Shown: one piece after another, positions 17,485-26,087 of the stretch
Layout of the letters: the number at the start of each line of letters is the position of its first letter
Position numbering within the stretch: the stretch's first letter is position 1
Origin: Desulfomonile tiedjei
GTDB lineage: Bacteria; Desulfobacterota; Desulfomonilia; Desulfomonilales; Desulfomonilaceae
DNA: 64,000 nucleotides
Direction of reading: 5' to 3'
Assembly: GCA_016218715.1 (NCBI GenBank)
Contig: JACRDG010000032.1
Coordinates: forward strand, 1-64,000
Translations under genes and position numbers: made by a program
Notes under the pieces: model-generated
Databases searched by the model: none
Told to the model about the DNA's origin: nothing
What the model saw: the letters and a program-made list of their open reading frames with translations, nothing else

Positions 17485-19506
17485 ATGAACGGACCGAAAG
17501 TTTTCTTGACCGGTGGTGACGACGTCGGCTGGGCCGTGGACGAAGATCTGCGGCTCACCCGGCAGGCCGTGGAACGGGTCGCGTATCTGGTGGACCTTTC
17601 CGCGTGCGACGTGGTCCATTCGATGTGGTGGGAAGGGCTCATGATGCTCTCCCCGGACGATCTGATCGGCAAGCATGTCGTCTGTAACGTGCCTGGTGAA
17701 CCGTCCCGGTACTTCTCCATTCCCGGGCATCGGCGTGCATTGCCGCTGGTCGGGCAATGGGTGACGCGCACGTCGCAGGGATTCGATCAGATGAAGGGGT
17801 TTGGCATTCACTCGGTGCAAATCCCGTATCTGATTGACGTGGAGACCTTCAGACCGCTCGAAAAGGACGACAACGCAAGCGCGGAGCTACGGGCCAGATG
17901 GAATATCCCGACGGACGCTTACCTCATCGGGAGCTTCCAGCGGGACACCGAAGGAGCTGACCTGAGGTCCCCAAAGCTGATGAAGGGCCCTGACGTGCTC
18001 CTGGAGATACTGATCGGACTCCAGCGGAGACACGTCAGGTTCCACTTGATCCTTGCCGGGCCGAGGCGCCACTGGCTGGTACGGCAGTGTGCCGCACGGG
18101 GAATCCCATTTACCTACCTTGGCGAGCTTTCTGAAGAGGATGACCTCAAAATCAATTCACTCCCGAGGTCGACGCTCAACGTGCTCTACAACATGCTGGA
18201 CCTCTACGTGGTGGCCAGCCGAACCGAAGGAGGGCCACATGCGATTCTCGAGGCGGCCGCGTCCCGATGCAAGGTGATCAGCTCCCTTGTCGGGATGGCT
18301 CCGGACGTCCTGGAGCCTCGCTGCATCTTCAGGTCAGCTCCCGACGCTGTGGCAATCATCGAAAGGGATGTCAGCGAGCGCTTCCTGGATGACACGCGCG
18401 ACATTCAATACGAACGAGTGCAGGTCAATCACCGCCCGGAAAGCACGGCCCATCTGTTCCAGCGGCTTTACGCGAATCTCGACTCGATACCGCGATTTCG
18501 CGGGGTGCAGCCTCCAGCGATCCGAACGCGCGCATCCATCGAGGAAAAAGGAGACACGGAAATCACTCCGGGAAGACGATCAAAGAAAAACACGCTCACG
18601 GTCGGGCTGTGGCACACCTTTTACGCGCCGCCGTACGGTGGAGGCAATCAGTTCATGATGGCCCTGCGAAAGGGTCTGCTGCGGCAAGGGGTCGAAGTCC
18701 GAGAAAACGAACTGACCGAGGATATAGACGCGTACGTGCTCAATTCCATCCATTTCGATGTGGATCGGTTCATGGAATTTAGCGCCAGGCACCGTATCAA
18801 TGTGATTCACCGCATTGACGGACCCATTCATCTCATCAGAGGATACGACCGGGAAAAGGACGAACTCTGCTTCGACTTGAACGCGAAGTTCGCGTCCGCG
18901 ACCGTAATCCAATCTTCGTGGACCTACCAGCGCATCGTTGAAATGGGGTATCAGCCGGTCAACGCGGTCATCATCCGCAACGCGGTGGACTCGGAGATCT
19001 TTCATTCCCGCGGCCGAATCGCGTTCGATCCGCGGCGCAAGATACGCCTGATCTCCACGAGCTGGTCCAACAACCCGAGAAAGGGCGGGCCGGTGTACAA
19101 ATGGATCGAGGAGCATCTCGACTGGGATCGGTTCGAGTATACGTTTGTGGGGAATGCCTCGGAAAACTTCACCCGCGCTCGGCACGTTCCGCCGGTCTCG
19201 TCCGAAGAGCTGGCCGAGCTGCTCCGCACCCACGATGTGTACATTACGGCCAGCCGCAACGACCCGTGCTCCAACGCGTTGATCGAAGCGATGGCCTGCG
19301 GACTTCCTGCCCTCTATCTCGAGGACGGGGGGCACCCTGAGCTGGTGGGGCAGGGCGGTTTGCCGTTCAAAGAGGAAGCGGAGATTCTGACTCAATTGGA
19401 ACAGATCGTGGAGAATTATGAAACGTTCCAGCGGCTTATCGCCGTATCCACCCTGGATGACGTGGCTGCGAAGTACCTGGCCCTGGTGCAGGAAGTGGTC
19501 CAATGA
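17485..19506 (+). CDS. Two-domain GT4 glycosyltransferase
   Basis: This is a 673-residue protein with two GT-B family 4 modules in tandem. Module 1 (about 1-350) ends in YVVASRTEGGPHAILEAAASR near 245, the EX7E-type donor motif. After a basic linker (about 355-370), module 2 has NPRKGGPVYKWIEE near 530 and YITASRNDPCSNALIEAMACG near 590, again with the EX7E glutamates. Such fusions can make a two-sugar repeat or use one domain as a scaffold. It shares ATGA with the next gene. Substrates cannot be read from sequence. Confidence 0.82.
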   Translation: MNGPKVFLTGGDDVGWAVDEDLRLTRQAVERVAYLVDLSACDVVHSMWWEGLMMLSPDDLIGKHVVCNVPGEPSRYFSIPGHRRALPLVGQWVTRTSQGFDQMKGFGIHSVQIPYLIDVETFRPLEKDDNASAELRARWNIPTDAYLIGSFQRDTEGADLRSPKLMKGPDVLLEILIGLQRRHVRFHLILAGPRRHWLVRQCAARGIPFTYLGELSEEDDLKINSLPRSTLNVLYNMLDLYVVASRTEGGPHAILEAAASRCKVISSLVGMAPDVLEPRCIFRSAPDAVAIIERDVSERFLDDTRDIQYERVQVNHRPESTAHLFQRLYANLDSIPRFRGVQPPAIRTRASIEEKGDTEITPGRRSKKNTLTVGLWHTFYAPPYGGGNQFMMALRKGLLRQGVEVRENELTEDIDAYVLNSIHFDVDRFMEFSARHRINVIHRIDGPIHLIRGYDREKDELCFDLNAKFASATVIQSSWTYQRIVEMGYQPVNAVIIRNAVDSEIFHSRGRIAFDPRRKIRLISTSWSNNPRKGGPVYKWIEEHLDWDRFEYTFVGNASENFTRARHVPPVSSEELAELLRTHDVYITASRNDPCSNALIEAMACGLPALYLEDGGHPELVGQGGLPFKEEAEILTQLEQIVENYETFQRLIAVSTLDDVAAKYLALVQEVVQ

Positions 19507-20615
19507 GCCGGCATCTCACACTGTTCTTCACCCGAGGGGTGTCGCTGCGCACCTGGAGCATGATGGGCTCGCTCGAACGAGAGGTCGCCCTGTACAAACG
19601 ACTGCTGGAACATGGGTACGCGGTAAGTTTCGTCACGTACGGCGATGCCTCCGACCTGGGGTATGCGTCGACCCTGGGCGGCATCCGCGTGCTCTGCAAC
19701 GAGCGGTCTCTGCCGCTGGAGCGGTACGAGGCCATGCTCTTTTCGCTGCACGGCAGGGCCCTGGCCGAATCTGACATCATCAAGACCAACCAGACCTATG
19801 GAGCTGAGTTGGCTCTGTGGGCTTCCCGCCTTCTCGGGACGCGATTCGTGGCCCGCTGCGGGTATATGTGGTCCCTCAACGCGGCACGGGAGCGCGGCGA
19901 GGATTCCGCGGCTGCCATGGAAGCCCGCCGCGTCGAGGCGAAGGCCTTCCGGGGTGCAGACCGGGTGGTGGTGACCGCCCCGGCAATGCGGATCAGCGTC
20001 TCGGAAAGACTCCCCGAGGTCGCGGATCGCATTCGCGTCATTCCCAATTACGTTGATACCGACACCTTCCGCCCGCTCGGGCCCGCGGCCGACCGCCCGT
20101 CGCTGGTATTTGTGGGGAGAATAGCGCCTGAAAAGAACCTGGAAGCGCTCCTTCAGGCAGTGGAGCCGCTCGGAGTCGCTTTGACGCTCATCGGCGAAGG
20201 GAAGCTCCGGCCGGAACTGCACGAAAAATTCGCGGCCCTGGACGGGCAGGTGACCTGGGAAGGGAACATCCCGAACCGCCAACTCCCCGAGTACTTGAAC
20301 CGCGCCGGGATGTTCGTGCTGCCGTCATTCTACGAAGGCCACCCGAAGGCCCTGCTCGAAGCGATGTCCTGCGGCATACCCGTGATCGCGGCGAATTCGC
20401 CGGGAATTCGCGAGGTAGTCGAGCACCGGCGCACCGGACTCCTCTGCGGTACCGATCCACTGAGCATCCGGTCATCCATCGAAGAGCTGATGGCGAATCC
20501 TGATCTGCGTGCCGAGTTGGGCCGCAACGCACGGAAATACGTGCTGGATCACTATTCGCTCGACAGAATTCTGGACCTGGAACTGGCGGTCCTCCAAGAC
20601 CTGGCCGGAAAATGA
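19503..20615 (+). CDS. GT4 glycosyltransferase
   Basis: This is a 370-residue single GT-B protein of family 4. Its start overlaps the previous stop by four bases, so the two are co-translated. The N-terminal half has SLEREVALYKRLLEHGY near 22. The C-terminal half has LVFVGRIAPEKNLEALLQA near 200, then PSFYEGHPKALLEAMSCGIPVIA near 275, the donor-binding EX7E motif. The C-terminus RKYVLDHYSLDRI is standard for GT4. It is part of the surface glycan pathway; specificity is unknown. Confidence 0.87.
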   Translation: MSRHLTLFFTRGVSLRTWSMMGSLEREVALYKRLLEHGYAVSFVTYGDASDLGYASTLGGIRVLCNERSLPLERYEAMLFSLHGRALAESDIIKTNQTYGAELALWASRLLGTRFVARCGYMWSLNAARERGEDSAAAMEARRVEAKAFRGADRVVVTAPAMRISVSERLPEVADRIRVIPNYVDTDTFRPLGPAADRPSLVFVGRIAPEKNLEALLQAVEPLGVALTLIGEGKLRPELHEKFAALDGQVTWEGNIPNRQLPEYLNRAGMFVLPSFYEGHPKALLEAMSCGIPVIAANSPGIREVVEHRRTGLLCGTDPLSIRSSIEELMANPDLRAELGRNARKYVLDHYSLDRILDLELAVLQDLAGK

Positions 20616-20636
20616 AGAACATGCCTAAGTACAGGA

Positions 20637-20774
20637 TTTCATCAGTACGGTCGCGGATTTTAGGTTTGTTGGTGGGACAGGCATCTTGCCTGTCACTTCT
20701 TAATGGACCGGCAAGATGCCGGCCCCACTGAACAGCCAAGAGCAGAGCCTCCAAACGAGACCGTATTCATGAAA
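20637..20774. repeat. Family A palindromic element, copy 4 (full)
   Basis: The left end TTTCATCAGTACGGTCGCGG and right end GAGACCGTATTCATGAAA (20757-20774) are imperfect terminal inverted repeats. The core holds two hairpins: GGTGGGACAGGCATCTTGCCTGTC and GGACCGGCAAGATGCCGGCCCCACT. Total length is 138 bases. Confidence 0.72.
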
Positions 20775-20848
20775 ACGAGTTCTAAGCGTCACCCTGGGGC
20801 AGCTTCTTTGTTTATTGAGTGTCCGCCGGCCGCAACCAGACACCGGTG

Positions 20849-20931
20849 ACTGTAGGGACAGGCCCCCGCGCCTGCCCGAACCTGTCTTATAAGGATCGGC
20901 CACGGGCGGATACAGGGGTCCGCCCCTACAA
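20849..20931. repeat. Short inverted repeat, family C
   Basis: TGTAGGGACAGGCCCCCGCGCCTGCCC and GGGCGGATACAGGGGTCCGCCCCTAC face each other around a short spacer. It resembles widespread TGTAGGGGCGGAC-type repeats of GC-rich genomes. It precedes the next glycosyltransferase and creates a false N-terminal extension of that reading frame. Confidence 0.5.
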
Positions 20932-21043
20932 GATCCAGCAACCCGGCCCACACCGTTTTTTCCGTGGCGGAACAAATGGAGAAAAGTGGGAAATCCAGCT
21001 GCCTGAACGAGTACCCCAGGCATTCTCTCCTTCGGAGCACCCT

Positions 21044-22063
21044 GTGCAGAGATCCGGTCCGCGGGTAACGGTGTTGATGTCGGTCTTCAACGACCAGGGA
21101 TACCTGCGGGAAGCCATCGAGAGCATTCTCAATCAGACCTTCCGGGATTTCGAGTTCCTCATTATCGACGACGGATCCACACAGCCCTTCGACCATATTC
21201 TTGCAGCGTGTCGGGATCCTCGTATCGTGATGATACGGCACGAGAACATGGGCTTGACGCGGTCCCTCAACCGAGGGCTGCGCTCCGCGGCAGGAACGTA
21301 TATCGCGAGGATGGATGCAGACGACGTGAGCCTCCCGACCCGGTTGGAGACTCAGATAGGGGAGTTCGACCGGAATCCCCGGCTCGATCTCGTGGGGACG
21401 TTCTTCGACGTAGTTGACGCGGACGGACGGCTGCTCGAACGGAAGAGCCTCATCACCGACTCGATCTACCGGTTGTGGCGACTGCAATTCCACAACAACT
21501 ACGGTCACGGCTCCATCATGGCGAAGAAACAGGCGCTCCTGGACGTCGGCGGGTATGACGAACGATTGTCGTACGCTCAGGATTACGACCTCTGGTCCCG
21601 CCTATCCGAAAGACAAAATACGAACGTGATTGCCGAGCCTCTGTACCAATATCGGCTCGTGCGCGACAGCAATCAGGCGTCAGTCCGAAACTACGACGCA
21701 CAGCTCGCGGCTGCGGTAGAGATCAGCAACCGGAACCTCATGGCGTGCAATCCGCGGCTCACCGAAGACCAGGCGGCTGAGGTGCGCGCTCTGTATTGGC
21801 AATTCCAATACAAAGAAGTTCCCCTTCACGGATACGAGCGCGTCGTGGAGACTCTGGCTGGGTTTTGCCGGCGCTTCGCGGTCGAAGGTTCCGAAAGGGA
21901 CGCACTCGTGGCCAAAGTGGCTCAGGATCTGAAGGAAAAGGTAGTGGACGCACCGAGCATAACCGCCGCGGGAAAACAAGAATTGCTGAACCTGGTCTGG
22001 ACTGACTTCCGCTGCCTGTTTGGAGAAGCTCTTATCCCAGCGAAGACTAATGGTTTGAGTTGA
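21044..22063 (+). CDS. Glycosyltransferase family 2 protein
   Basis: This is a 339-residue GT-A protein. The frame is open to 20819, but that part is repeat-derived. GTG 21044 with GGAG six bases upstream gives the family start RVTVLMSVFNDQGYLREAIES. Visible motifs: FLIIDDGST near 42, GTYIARMDADDVS near 88 (the DXD metal site), and YDERLSYAQDYDLWSRL near 172 (acceptor-side ED motif). About 100 helical residues follow the catalytic core. It belongs to the polysaccharide cluster; sugar specificity is unknown. Confidence 0.84.
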   Translation: MQRSGPRVTVLMSVFNDQGYLREAIESILNQTFRDFEFLIIDDGSTQPFDHILAACRDPRIVMIRHENMGLTRSLNRGLRSAAGTYIARMDADDVSLPTRLETQIGEFDRNPRLDLVGTFFDVVDADGRLLERKSLITDSIYRLWRLQFHNNYGHGSIMAKKQALLDVGGYDERLSYAQDYDLWSRLSERQNTNVIAEPLYQYRLVRDSNQASVRNYDAQLAAAVEISNRNLMACNPRLTEDQAAEVRALYWQFQYKEVPLHGYERVVETLAGFCRRFAVEGSERDALVAKVAQDLKEKVVDAPSITAAGKQELLNLVWTDFRCLFGEALIPAKTNGLS

Positions 22064-22176
22064 ATTATTCGGTAATCTTGTCTATATTCTGAAGGGTTAT
22101 GCACCGGTTGCCGGTGCCGAAGCGCGGCGATGGCTGCCGGGTCATCTCGCCACCTGACTGCATGGAGGAACAAGGT

Positions 22177-23271
22177 ATGTTCGGTCAAGACTTGAGACGC
22201 AGGATCGGTTCGCTCCTGAGCAAAGCGTTCCCCATGCCTGAAGGTCGGGAGCTTGAGGCGCTGAGAAACGAAATGGAGCTGCTCAAGGCCGGACTGCATC
22301 CATCTCGGGGCAACGGTGGTGACAATCCTGAACAGCATACCCCCCGTACTGCAGCGTCGGAGGCGCACGACCACCGGGAAATGCGAGTGCTGAGGCAGGA
22401 AATCGAGATACTCAGGAATGAGATGCTGGAGAACATCGCTGCGCTCAATCGGCTCGAAATTCTGACCCTTGGACAACGCATTCAACTTCTGAACGATTTT
22501 GGCAAGGAACTCCCTCCGACCGTCGCGGGGAGGACCAGAACCTCCATCAAACCGAGAGGATACAGTTTCGGCATCATCACCAACGGTCAGCGAAACGAGA
22601 AGTTGGTCAGGTTGATCGAATCCATCCGACGCCAGAATCTCACGAACGACGTGTACGAAATTCTTATCGCTGGCTGCGTCGATGAGTTTTCCGGTCGTGA
22701 CGGCCTCCGGACCTTCTCGCTGACTGAGGCGGCAGAGCAAGGGAGGCTCGGCGCGATGCGCAACGTGCTGGCGAAGGCGGCCACATTCAACAAATTCGTC
22801 TGCCTCGACGATGATTTCCTGCTTCATTCAGGATGGTCGAATGCTGTGGAAGCGGTCAAGGGGGACTTCGACCTCGCCACTGGGATTATCGTGAACCCCG
22901 ATCTGAGCAGATACTGCGACTGGGTGAATATCATCGAGAATTATACGTTCCTCAGGTCGTACAGCGAGACATTCGCCAAATGCCAGTACGTGACGGGCGG
23001 GTACGGGATCTACAAGGATCACCTTTTCGTGGACCATTCGTGGAATGACGACCTGGGCTTCTATCAGGGGGAGGATGTCTCCTTCTCACGCAAGCTCTTT
23101 GAGGCAGGGTACGAGTTGAAATTCATTCCCGAGGCGATCGTGATGCACGACGACGAGCGCTACCGCCAGAAAGGGTACGGGGTGATTCGCCTGAAGTCCG
23201 CGGAAGAGTGCATGGACGACTGCCTGCTCAGCCTGAAACTGGAACAACTGTGCCCCAGGACCCTGTCGTAG
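22177..23271 (+). CDS. GT2-like glycosyltransferase with N-terminal coiled coil
   Basis: This is a 364-residue protein; ATG 22177 follows a strong GGAGGA site at seven bases. Residues about 15-110 are heptad-rich (ELEALRNEMELLKAG, VLRQEIEILRNEMLENIAAL) and likely form a coiled coil. From about 128 a GT-A-type domain follows (YSFGIITNGQRNEKLVRLIES), with KFVCLDDDFLLH near 235 as the DXD equivalent and YQGEDVSFSRKLFEAGYE near 290 as the ED motif. The coiled coil could tether the enzyme to other proteins of the chain-assembly complex. It is the last intact gene of the cluster. Confidence 0.75.
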   Translation: MFGQDLRRRIGSLLSKAFPMPEGRELEALRNEMELLKAGLHPSRGNGGDNPEQHTPRTAASEAHDHREMRVLRQEIEILRNEMLENIAALNRLEILTLGQRIQLLNDFGKELPPTVAGRTRTSIKPRGYSFGIITNGQRNEKLVRLIESIRRQNLTNDVYEILIAGCVDEFSGRDGLRTFSLTEAAEQGRLGAMRNVLAKAATFNKFVCLDDDFLLHSGWSNAVEAVKGDFDLATGIIVNPDLSRYCDWVNIIENYTFLRSYSETFAKCQYVTGGYGIYKDHLFVDHSWNDDLGFYQGEDVSFSRKLFEAGYELKFIPEAIVMHDDERYRQKGYGVIRLKSAEECMDDCLLSLKLEQLCPRTLS

Positions 23272-23287
23272 GCGATCGTGGCAACCG

Positions 23288-23514
23288 ATGCGACTCGCGA
23301 TCGCCATTCGGTATGGCGCTGATTACCGGCTGATAGCAGAGGCGAGGACCACAGAACCACTCTACCCGAGTTTCATAGACAACTCGGACCCTGGCTGGAT
23401 CGCATAAGTCAACGGCCGATCCGTCCCCATCGAAAGCCTTTTCGAGACGTTCAAAGCAGTCAGACTCCCGGCCGGAGAAAGCCTCCTCAGCGCGTACCGC
23501 CCCCGGTCCTTCTA
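23288..23514 (+). pseudogene. Decayed C-terminal tail of a YfhO-like membrane glycosyltransferase gene
   Basis: In the frame ending TAA 23512-23514 the translation reads DYRLIAEARTTEPLYPSF, then NSDPGWIA, a TAA at 23405-23407, then VNGRSVPIE, FKAVRLPAGESLL and YRPRSF. The order PGW-A-V(N/D)G-PI-F-AV-PAG-YRP is the conserved end of YfhO-type (GT-C-like) membrane proteins. The N-terminal membrane part is absent and an in-frame stop splits the tail. It is therefore a remnant left at the end of the polysaccharide cluster. The match is by pattern only. Confidence 0.6.
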
Positions 23515-24870
23515 ATCTTTTTCGGGCAGATTTTTCTTTTTTGTGAAGGCTCTTTGTGCGTTGCTCAAGCGGCGGGTGGTCTTCTCCAGGCGGTCGATGA
23601 GGGTTTCAATGAAGACCTGGTAGAACTTCACCTTGAGATCGGGGCTTTCTCGTTCCAACACCTTGAGGTCGAGCTTCAGGACAATGCAGGGTTCCCGTGC
23701 GATGACGTGAGCCGTTCTCGCGGTAGCGGTGAGCGCGCCCATCTCCCCAAAGCACGCACCTGAAGGGAGCGTCGTGATGCGTCGGTTATTCTTTACCACA
23801 CGCACCGAGCCGGAGAGGATGATGAAGAACGTCGTATCGATGTCCCCTTCTCTCACGATCACTTGCGACGGCTCGTAGCGGATGAACTTGCCATAGCGCG
23901 AGATTTCCTCGATCTCTTTCTTGTCGAAGGATCGGAAGAACTCGATCGATTTGAGCAGAGAAGCCTTCTTGCCGGCCTTGATGTCGCGGATGGAGATCCG
24001 TTCGCCCCGTACGGCCCGGTCGATTTCTTCCGCGAATTCCGCGCCGGATCGGTATCTCAGTTCAGGTTCTTTTTCGAGGGCCTTTTGAATGACCTGGTCC
24101 AGAGCGGGCGGAAGCTGCGGATCGAAACTCAGGAGTGACGGTGCAGGCGAATAGCGGATGCTCTCCATGAGTTCGTAGAGGGTGCGCCCCTGGAAGGGAC
24201 GTCTGCCGACCAGCAGCTCGAAGAAGACCACCGCCAGCGAAAAGAAGTCTGTTTGCGGGGTGAGCTTGAGCCCTTTGGTCTGCTCCGGCGACATGTAACT
24301 CGGCGTGCCGATGACCTGGAACTCACTCGTGTGATTGGCCCGTGCCATCACAGCGATACCGAAATCGGTGATCTTGATACGCCGGTCCGCGGTGAACATC
24401 AGGTTTGCGGGCTTGATGTCCCGATGAATCACGTTGTTCCGGTGAGCGAAATCGAGGGCGAGGCAAATGCTCTTGACGATCTCGATCACCGTCTCTTTGG
24501 GCAGGAGCGACCCTTCCCGGTTGTAGGAGGTGAGCGTCTCCCCCCCGAGGAGCTCCATGGCTATGAAGCAGTAGTCGCCGTCCTGACCCAGGTCAAAAAC
24601 GGTGACGATGTTCGGGTGGATCAGGTTCCCCGCGATCCGGGCTTCCTCGAAGAATTTATCGATAACGAACTTGAGGTCTTTCTTGTCGTAGACCAGATCG
24701 AACCGCCGCGTTTTGAGCGCGACCAACCGGCCGATCATGGGGTCCCTGGCCTTGAACACCTCGCCCATGTTGCCGCGGCCCAGGGTTCCAAGGATCTCGT
24801 ACCGCCCGACGGTTCGGGTGACCTCGGGATCGGCGAATTCAACGCGTATTTTTTCGTCGCTAAGTTCCAC
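23512..24870 (-). CDS. Serine/threonine protein kinase with C-terminal cyclic-nucleotide-binding domain
   Basis: This is a 452-residue soluble protein. The Hanks-type kinase domain spans about residues 23-285: glycine loop LGRGNMGEV (30-38), Lys 53, HRDIKPAN near 149, DFG near 169 and GTPSYMSPEQ near 187. Residues about 305-435 match a cNMP-binding domain (VIVREGDIDTTFFIILSGSVRV, then ALTATARTAHVIA at the phosphate-binding cassette). No membrane segment or PASTA domain is present, so ligand control is probably cytoplasmic. The fusion suggests kinase activity switched by a cyclic nucleotide. The ligand is not known. It is convergent with the glycan cluster and divergent from cooT. Confidence 0.9.
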   Translation of the reverse strand: MELSDEKIRVEFADPEVTRTVGRYEILGTLGRGNMGEVFKARDPMIGRLVALKTRRFDLVYDKKDLKFVIDKFFEEARIAGNLIHPNIVTVFDLGQDGDYCFIAMELLGGETLTSYNREGSLLPKETVIEIVKSICLALDFAHRNNVIHRDIKPANLMFTADRRIKITDFGIAVMARANHTSEFQVIGTPSYMSPEQTKGLKLTPQTDFFSLAVVFFELLVGRRPFQGRTLYELMESIRYSPAPSLLSFDPQLPPALDQVIQKALEKEPELRYRSGAEFAEEIDRAVRGERISIRDIKAGKKASLLKSIEFFRSFDKKEIEEISRYGKFIRYEPSQVIVREGDIDTTFFIILSGSVRVVKNNRRITTLPSGACFGEMGALTATARTAHVIAREPCIVLKLDLKVLERESPDLKVKFYQVFIETLIDRLEKTTRRLSNAQRAFTKKKNLPEKD

Positions 24871-25092
24871 GGTAGTCTATTCGGGGTTTCCAGGAGTTAT
24901 AAGCAAACCCATTATAGACCAAAACCACGGAACAAGGAAGCGCCACGGATTCGTTTGGGCCTTGATATTCCACTTCCATGGTATATGGTGAGATTGAGAG
25001 AGGGAAACGTCATCTCTTGCCGGGACAAACGCAGTCCCTCGGATCGTGACGGGGGAGTTGTACCAAGAAAACTGCTGCTCAGGAGAGCTATC

Positions 25093-25281
25093 ATGTGTGA
25101 ATCCAACGTCTACCTCATCAAGGACGGTAAAGAAGAATTGATCATGGAGAGCGTCGGCCTGCTCGTGCCTGAGGGTAAGAACGTCCTTATCCGGAGTATA
25201 TTCGGAGAGGAAACGGTCGTCGAAGCGACCCTGAAGGAACTCGATCTGACCGGTCACCGCGTCGTTCTCGAGACACGGTAA
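25093..25281 (+). CDS. cooT: CooT-family nickel-binding protein
   Basis: This is a 62-residue protein with AGGAG eight bases before ATG 25093. A longer in-frame reading back to 24253 lies antisense to the kinase and is rejected. The start MCESNVYL with Cys2, the central IFGEETVVEA and the end LDLTGHRVVLE match the CooT family, small dimers that bind Ni(II) through Cys2. Some members help mature the nickel CO dehydrogenase, others serve unknown nickel enzymes. No cooS or cooC gene is near. A single small gene between divergent and downstream units. Confidence 0.85.
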   Translation: MCESNVYLIKDGKEELIMESVGLLVPEGKNVLIRSIFGEETVVEATLKELDLTGHRVVLETR

Positions 25282-25421
25282 CGTACGAGGGCGGCAGAAG
25301 CGTGCGGACGCGTCCCTGCCTCGCTTTCCGCTTGACACGCCACCCCAGCCCTTGTTAAACGATAACCGTGACCGGAAATTGAGCATTACTCAACGAACGA
25401 GATCCAAAGCAGGTTATTCCC

Positions 25422-25928
25422 ATGGAGGCCGTGATTGTCCTGAATGCCGGCTATGAGTTCATGGGGCTCGTCTCGTGGCAGCGCGCCCTCACTCTCCTGT
25501 TCACCGGCAAAGTGGAGGTGGTTAAGGAATCCAATCGGACCGTCAGGACGGTGTCCCGAACGTTCCGTGTCCCTGCGGTGATTCGGCTCATCAAATTTAT
25601 CCGCCAGATCTACCGCCGCGAGGTCCCCTTTTCCCGAAAGAACATTCTGACGCGAGACGGCTTCAGTTGCCAGTACTGCGGGCGAGACTTTCAGTCGGGA
25701 GACCTCACCGTCGACCACATCGTCCCCAAAGTGCAAGGCGGGCCCAACGAATGGACAAACGTGGTAGCCTGCTGCCGCGCGTGCAACATAAGAAAGGGCG
25801 GCCGCACGCCCAGGCAGGCCGGCATGCAACTGGTGCGAAAGCCGTTCAAACCCACCATCATGGAGTTCCTCAATCTCTACCTGAAGAGACGATTCGGGGT
25901 CGACCTGGCAGAACTCCTCGAATATTAA
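25422..25928 (+). CDS. HNH endonuclease
   Basis: This is a 168-residue protein. The HNH nuclease fold lies at about residues 82-130: CQYCG, then DLTVDHIVPKVQGGPNEWTNVVACCRACN, giving two CxxC zinc ligands, the DH catalytic pair and the Asn. The N-terminal VLNAGYEFMGLVSWQRALTLLFTGKVEVV is standard for the widespread chromosomal subfamily found outside mobile elements. The substrate and role of that subfamily are not established. A strong terminator follows six bases after the stop region. Confidence 0.9.
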   Translation: MEAVIVLNAGYEFMGLVSWQRALTLLFTGKVEVVKESNRTVRTVSRTFRVPAVIRLIKFIRQIYRREVPFSRKNILTRDGFSCQYCGRDFQSGDLTVDHIVPKVQGGPNEWTNVVACCRACNIRKGGRTPRQAGMQLVRKPFKPTIMEFLNLYLKRRFGVDLAELLEY

Positions 25929-25935
25929 TACGTAC

Positions 25936-25973
25936 AAAAAAATACCCCTTGACCCGATCAAGGGGTATTTTTT
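25936..25973. terminator. Strong bidirectional intrinsic terminator
   Basis: AAAAAAATACCCCTTGA pairs with TCAAGGGGTATTTTTT around a 5-base loop. The A-run and T-run give a working terminator in both directions. It ends the HNH endonuclease transcript. Confidence 0.9.
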
Positions 25974-25975
25974 CA

Positions 25976-26003
25976 TTGACAGCCGTCATCACTGTGATAT
26001 GAG
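25976..26003 (+). promoter_or_regulatory. Candidate sigma-70 promoter for a small RNA
   Basis: A perfect TTGACA (25976-25981) and TATGAG (25998-26003) are separated by 16 bases. It lies immediately after the terminator of the HNH gene, so it must drive something new. The next plus-strand gene is 600 bases away, beyond a stem-loop with T-run. Confidence 0.45.
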
Positions 26004-26009
26004 GGGGGC

Positions 26010-26081
26010 ACTTCTCAACATACTTTTCCATCCCAGTGGAACGCACGTAAACGGCCATTTAGATGCCGTTTTCGTGCTTTT
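26010..26081 (+). ncRNA. Candidate small RNA ending in a stem-loop terminator
   Basis: Downstream of the promoter at 25976-26003, an interrupted 12-bp stem (GCACG-t-AAACGGC ... GCCGTTT-t-CGTGC, 26043-26077) is followed by TTTT (26078-26081). Promoter and terminator would bound a transcript of about 70 bases with no credible reading frame. No known RNA family is recognised. This is an inference from signal spacing alone. Confidence 0.35.
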
Positions 26082-26087
26082 GGACCC

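Noticed and set aside
24253-25092. Long N-terminal extension of the CooT frame
   Set aside because: It runs antisense to the kinase gene; the CooT family begins at MCESN with a good ribosome site at 25081.
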